Shown here piece by piece: positions 33,801-37,500 of a DNA stretch of 37,500 nucleotides. The stretch spans positions 1-37,500 of the forward strand of contig JAQGDQ010000909.1 in assembly GCA_030141605.1 (NCBI GenBank). The letters are read 5' to 3'. A model generated the notes under the pieces. The model searched no databases and was not told the DNA's origin. It saw only the letters and a program-made list of their open reading frames with translations. The translations under genes were made by a program, and so were the position numbers. The DNA comes from Tubiluchus corallicola. Its lineage: Eukaryota; Priapulida; Priapulimorpha; Priapulimorphida; Tubiluchidae. Within the stretch, counting starts at the first letter, position 1. Each line of letters starts with the position of its first letter.

Positions 33801-33887
<87 letters not shown>
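33801..33887. repeat. (GA)n microsatellite at the inverted-repeat breakpoint
   Basis: About 43 GA dinucleotides directly abut the truncated pseudogene. The Ser/Leu-rich frame across it is an artefact. Confidence 0.97.
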
Positions 33888-33892
<5 letters not shown>

Positions 33893-35907
33893 GATGCAGA
33901 ACTGGCATTGACATGTTTTTGATTTTTGATTCCTGAGCAAAGATGATGGAATTGATCAAGGGACTATTTCTAAGATCCAAGTTAGCTGCCTCCAATGCTT
34001 CACAGGCAATAAAGCTCACTGCTTTCAAACGCTTTAACCGATAGAAAGCATTGTAATGCACTTCCTTTAATTCTTTGCTGTAGTTTACAGTGAAGTATTC
34101 AAGGCTGGGTGGGAGATCATTCTCAAACAGACAGACAAATGCAGATTTTTCAAATATTAATACTGTAACATTCTTTTGATCAAGAAACTTGCTTGGCAAC
34201 CTTTCGTCTTGGTAAAAATAAATTTTTAGTTCTGACGGTCTGTCATGTTATTTGCAATCTCTATCAATCTGCTGGAATTTATTTTGCTATCAGAGATTTT
34301 TGAAATGCGTGCACCACCACAAACTAGTTTGCAGGGCAGTTGTGACAAGACTAAACAAGTTGTTCTCTCAAAACTGCATTTTCCGGGTGGACAAATGTCT
34401 ATAGCATTCAATTCATCCGTACTAACTATCCCATTTTCTTTTAGTATTGCATTAGGGAGATGTTTGCATTGAACTTCAGATCTTTTCCAGACTTCACTTA
34501 ACACCCACGCGATCCGGCAATTACAAATTATAGGATTCCTCAAAATGTGAATGTTCATATTAACAGAAACTTTTCTGTCAAATGTTGGCCTGTCTAGTGT
34601 TGTGATACTAGTGCCCTCTATAAGTAAGTGATTGAGCAGTTCACCACCCCGCAGTTGTAATTTCAATTGCTGAACCATTGGGCAGTCTTTGATTTCAAGT
34701 TCGAGCAAGTTTAACCCAGCAAATGCATATACATCAATAACCTCCAACTTTGGAAAACTGTTAATTTTAATTCTATCCACGCTTCTTGCCTTTAGAAAGT
34801 ACTTTTTAAGTTTGGAAACGTTATCAAATTGTTTCATTGTAAAATTAACAATTGCAAAGCCATATAAAAAATCTTCTGGTAGTTCCTCGTTTTTGCAGTT
34901 GCTCAAAATAAAACTATCTATCTTGCGAACCAAATACCGTTGAAGCTTGTCAAACAGCTGCTGCATCACCGTGCCATTAATTTTCATGTCACTACAAACA
35001 ACTTTCTTATGACGATCGTAACTAGTACAACCTGGACGAATAGCCTCCCTCCCAGGAACGTTTGCACGGACCCAAGGAATACAGAAGTCTTCAGGTTTGT
35101 ACACAATTGTTCCGATCTTTTTTCTTGCCTTTCCTTCTGCATAAGGCATTTGATCACAGTATATTTCTTTTTTTTTCAAGGTTCCAACACCATCCATTCC
35201 GTCCTACATTGACAAATTAGAGGATTTGCATCGAAGTAAAGGCTGATATTTTTTATGATGTCTTCAGAGTAAAGGAGTGGCATTTTCATTGTTGTAAGAT
35301 TAGTGTATGTGCTACGTGTATGCGCTGAAGCCATTTCTGATTGCGAAAAAAGAATGCTGGAGTATGTTTAGTCGTGAAAAACATTGGACAATCTTCAATG
35401 AAAAGTTCACGCAAAGACAGTAAATTCTCAAATGCAAATTCGTATATGTACTGCAGCTGTGCAAAACCCGCAATTCTAAGTATTTCGACTGACGTTGCAT
35501 TCAGAAAGTGTTTTCCAATTCTGGTGATATTATTAAAATTATGCAGCTGAACTTTTACAAGTTCTAAACCTTCTAAAAAGCTCTTTGCAGGTAGATCGGC
35601 ATTTTCCACGTTCGACATGATAAGATTATGTACTTTAGGAGGTCCAAACCCTAAAAGATTTTTCTTAAACTTGAGCCAAGTGTCACAGTCAAGTTTTTTC
35701 ACATCGCAGACAACTCGAGAAATAGTTAGGATCATAATCGTTGTATCTCATGCATTTATCATCAAGAAGCTGTGTCCAAAAGGTAACTTTAGTTTCAGTT
35801 CCGTGTATGGATTCAGGAATGAGTGCATTTTCACTACCAATGCTAAGCTTACCAAACACAGCAAGAAGTAAAAATGTAATTATGATTTGCTGGTTGTCCA
35901 TTGGCAT
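33888..35907 (-). pseudogene. Truncated, frameshifted copy of the intronless LRR gene
   Basis: The segment starts with a signal peptide (MPMDNQQIIITFLLLAVFG) and follows the 5216-8068 gene closely as far as its third module. Against that gene it has a net 10-nt insertion near 35725, 2 extra nt near 35305, 1 missing G beside a poly-A run near 35180, and 4 missing nt near 34239. Each shifts the frame. It ends at CTGCATCCAGA, where (GA)n replaces the last part of module 3 and all of module 4. Long open stretches remain (35197-34226), so decay is fairly recent. Its upstream region is duplicated too, so it might still be transcribed. Confidence 0.9.
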
Positions 35908-36234
35908 TAACAGAACTTTCGAACCTTTTAAAACCTCTGCAAACTAACAGTAAGTTTATGCTTAGTGACTGGCAACTGTTACTATTGCAATCACATCAAA
36001 ACGAATGATGTCATAAACAACAGACTTTAGGTACGTATTCTACCAGAATGCGAGTCTAATTATACACGAACAGTTTGTGAGAATGAAGGAGAGAAAAGAT
36101 ATTATTTGATTGAAATCTGGATGCCACATTAATGACAACATCAATAACCGAGTTATAATTACATCAATAATGGAGTTATAATCGTGTTTGCAAAAACGTT
36201 AACAAGAATTACTTCAACAGTGATTAAAGTAAAT

Positions 36235-36657
36235 TTATTTATTTTATTAATTCTTTATTTGTCATTAAAATGGTTCACTCATTATAATAAAATTGAGTAA
36301 GCCTCAGCGTAATGTTAAAATAACAACGCTGTTCAAGACAAATGCGTCCAGTGCTGACTAAAAAAAAACTAAAGTGCAAAACTATATACAATAAATGAAC
36401 ATATTTACAAACACTATATTAAAATATTTTTACAAAACAATATTACAAAAGTACATTAAATTTTATATGACATATTTTACACTATATATATACATTTGAC
36501 ATGACACAATTAACAGAAACATGCTTTACATTACATAAATTTCACTCATTAGAATTACACTATTTATACATTTGACATTACAAAAGAAACATAACACGTA
36601 TTACATTACACAATTCTTTTCAAAAAATTTCTTTTTTAATCGTTAAATGTTAATCGT
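36235..36657. mobile_element. 423-bp AT-rich insertion in the right arm
   Basis: The sequence interrupts otherwise collinear inverted-repeat homology and is absent from the left arm (junction at about 4900). TAAAT occurs at both edges (36230-36234 and 36658-36662), a possible 5-bp target duplication. There is no open frame of note, and the family is not recognised. Confidence 0.45.
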
Positions 36658-36930
36658 TAAATAATTAATAATTAACTCATTTTCATAAATTGTTTAAGTC
36701 TTTAACTCATTTATAACTTGTAAAGTTTAGTTTAGTTGTGACATATGCAAACAATCTTACAAATTTACTTGATATATTTTGTGCAGAGCAAATGTTGGTG
36801 ATGGTATTACCAGTCGTTAGCATTTAGCCTAAATAATTCATTTTTCTACGTAATCGATTTTGTTGTTTGTTATACATATTATACGATTAATCTTAATCAG
36901 AATTCATTTTTAAAAGTCATAATCTCTGCC

Positions 36931-37152
36931 CAAGGCTTATTTCAGCCTAAGCGAGGCCCGGGGAAGTGGGGAAATGGGAGGTCCCCTGGGGGGGGGGGGG
37001 TGGAGAAGCGCCGGGGGGCGGGTGCTACCATGGTTGGCGCTCAGAAAATTTTTGAACTGCTAGAACGCCGGAGAAGCGTTTTCGAAGAGAAAATATGGAG
37101 TTATACAGTTGTTAAAGGAAAGGACAATTGAAAAAAACTGTTTTATTCTCAA
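36931..37152. other. G-rich patch and short open frame
   Basis: Runs of G, including twelve in a row near 36990-37001 and a GGGGGGCGGG, could form G-quadruplexes and contrast with the AT-rich surroundings. An ATG in strong Kozak context (CTACCATGG, 37030) opens only 33 codons (MVGAQKIFELLERRR at its start) to TGA at 37131. I do not call it a gene. Confidence 0.5.
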
Positions 37153-37489
<337 letters not shown>

Positions 37490-37500
37490 CGCGTGCGGCA

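Larger units (their letters stand above)
33888..36930 (-). repeat. Right arm of the large inverted repeat
   Basis: This is the reverse-complement counterpart of 4614-7233. It carries the pseudogene, about 600 bp of its upstream sequence, and one insertion (36235-36657). Similarity ends at CATAATCTCTGCC near 36930. Confidence 0.9.

Noticed and set aside
33507-33940. Ser/Leu-rich and Glu/Arg-rich frames
   Set aside because: They are translations of the (GA)n microsatellite running into the pseudogene.

Overview
The window is animal nuclear DNA, AT-rich and repeat-laden. Genes have phase-1 introns with GTAAGT/GTATGT donors and AG acceptors, the encoded proteins are secreted and leucine-rich, and TTAGGG-type repeats, a non-LTR retrotransposon remnant, a solo-LTR-like element and many micro- and minisatellites are present. 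A marine invertebrate is likely. I cannot name the phylum from the sequence alone.

Layout. 1-955 is a 31-bp minisatellite that continues off the left edge. 956-3309 holds isolated candidate coding exons. One (1285-1410, +) is recognisable as part of TFIIIC subunit 6 (GTF3C6); three others are unrecognised (970-1160 minus, 2061-2249 plus, 3046-3309 plus). 3310-4613 is non-coding with telomere-like repeats. 4614-7233 is the left arm of a large inverted repeat, and within and beyond it lies an intact intronless gene (5216-8068, +) for a secreted 950-residue protein with four LRR modules. 9056-10052 is a roughly 1-kb element with long, diverged terminal inverted repeats. From 10217 to 33046 three tandem paralogues lie on the minus strand, each with five exons and four LRR modules. 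Copy A (10217-15558) carries a stop codon and a 5-bp frameshift. Copies B (18491-24943) and C (26646-33046) read through intact once spliced. 33888-36930 is the right arm of the inverted repeat and contains a decayed, truncated copy of the intronless gene. The right edge is a G-rich patch and a (GA)n tract between 38-bp direct repeats.

The four related genes and one relic form a receptor-like or secreted LRR cluster. Every protein has a signal peptide and four units of Cys-rich N-cap, degenerate LRRs and an LRRCT-type C-cap (CxC..W...C). In the minus-strand genes all introns are phase 1 and fall just before an LRRCT, so the three internal exons are symmetric and interchangeable in frame. Paralogue similarity is patchy: exon 2 is almost the same in all copies, A resembles C in exons 1, 3 and 4, and A resembles B in exon 5. 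Together with the pseudogenes and inverted duplication this is the pattern of a birth-and-death family with gene conversion, as in immune or recognition loci. That role is inference; nothing here proves a function.
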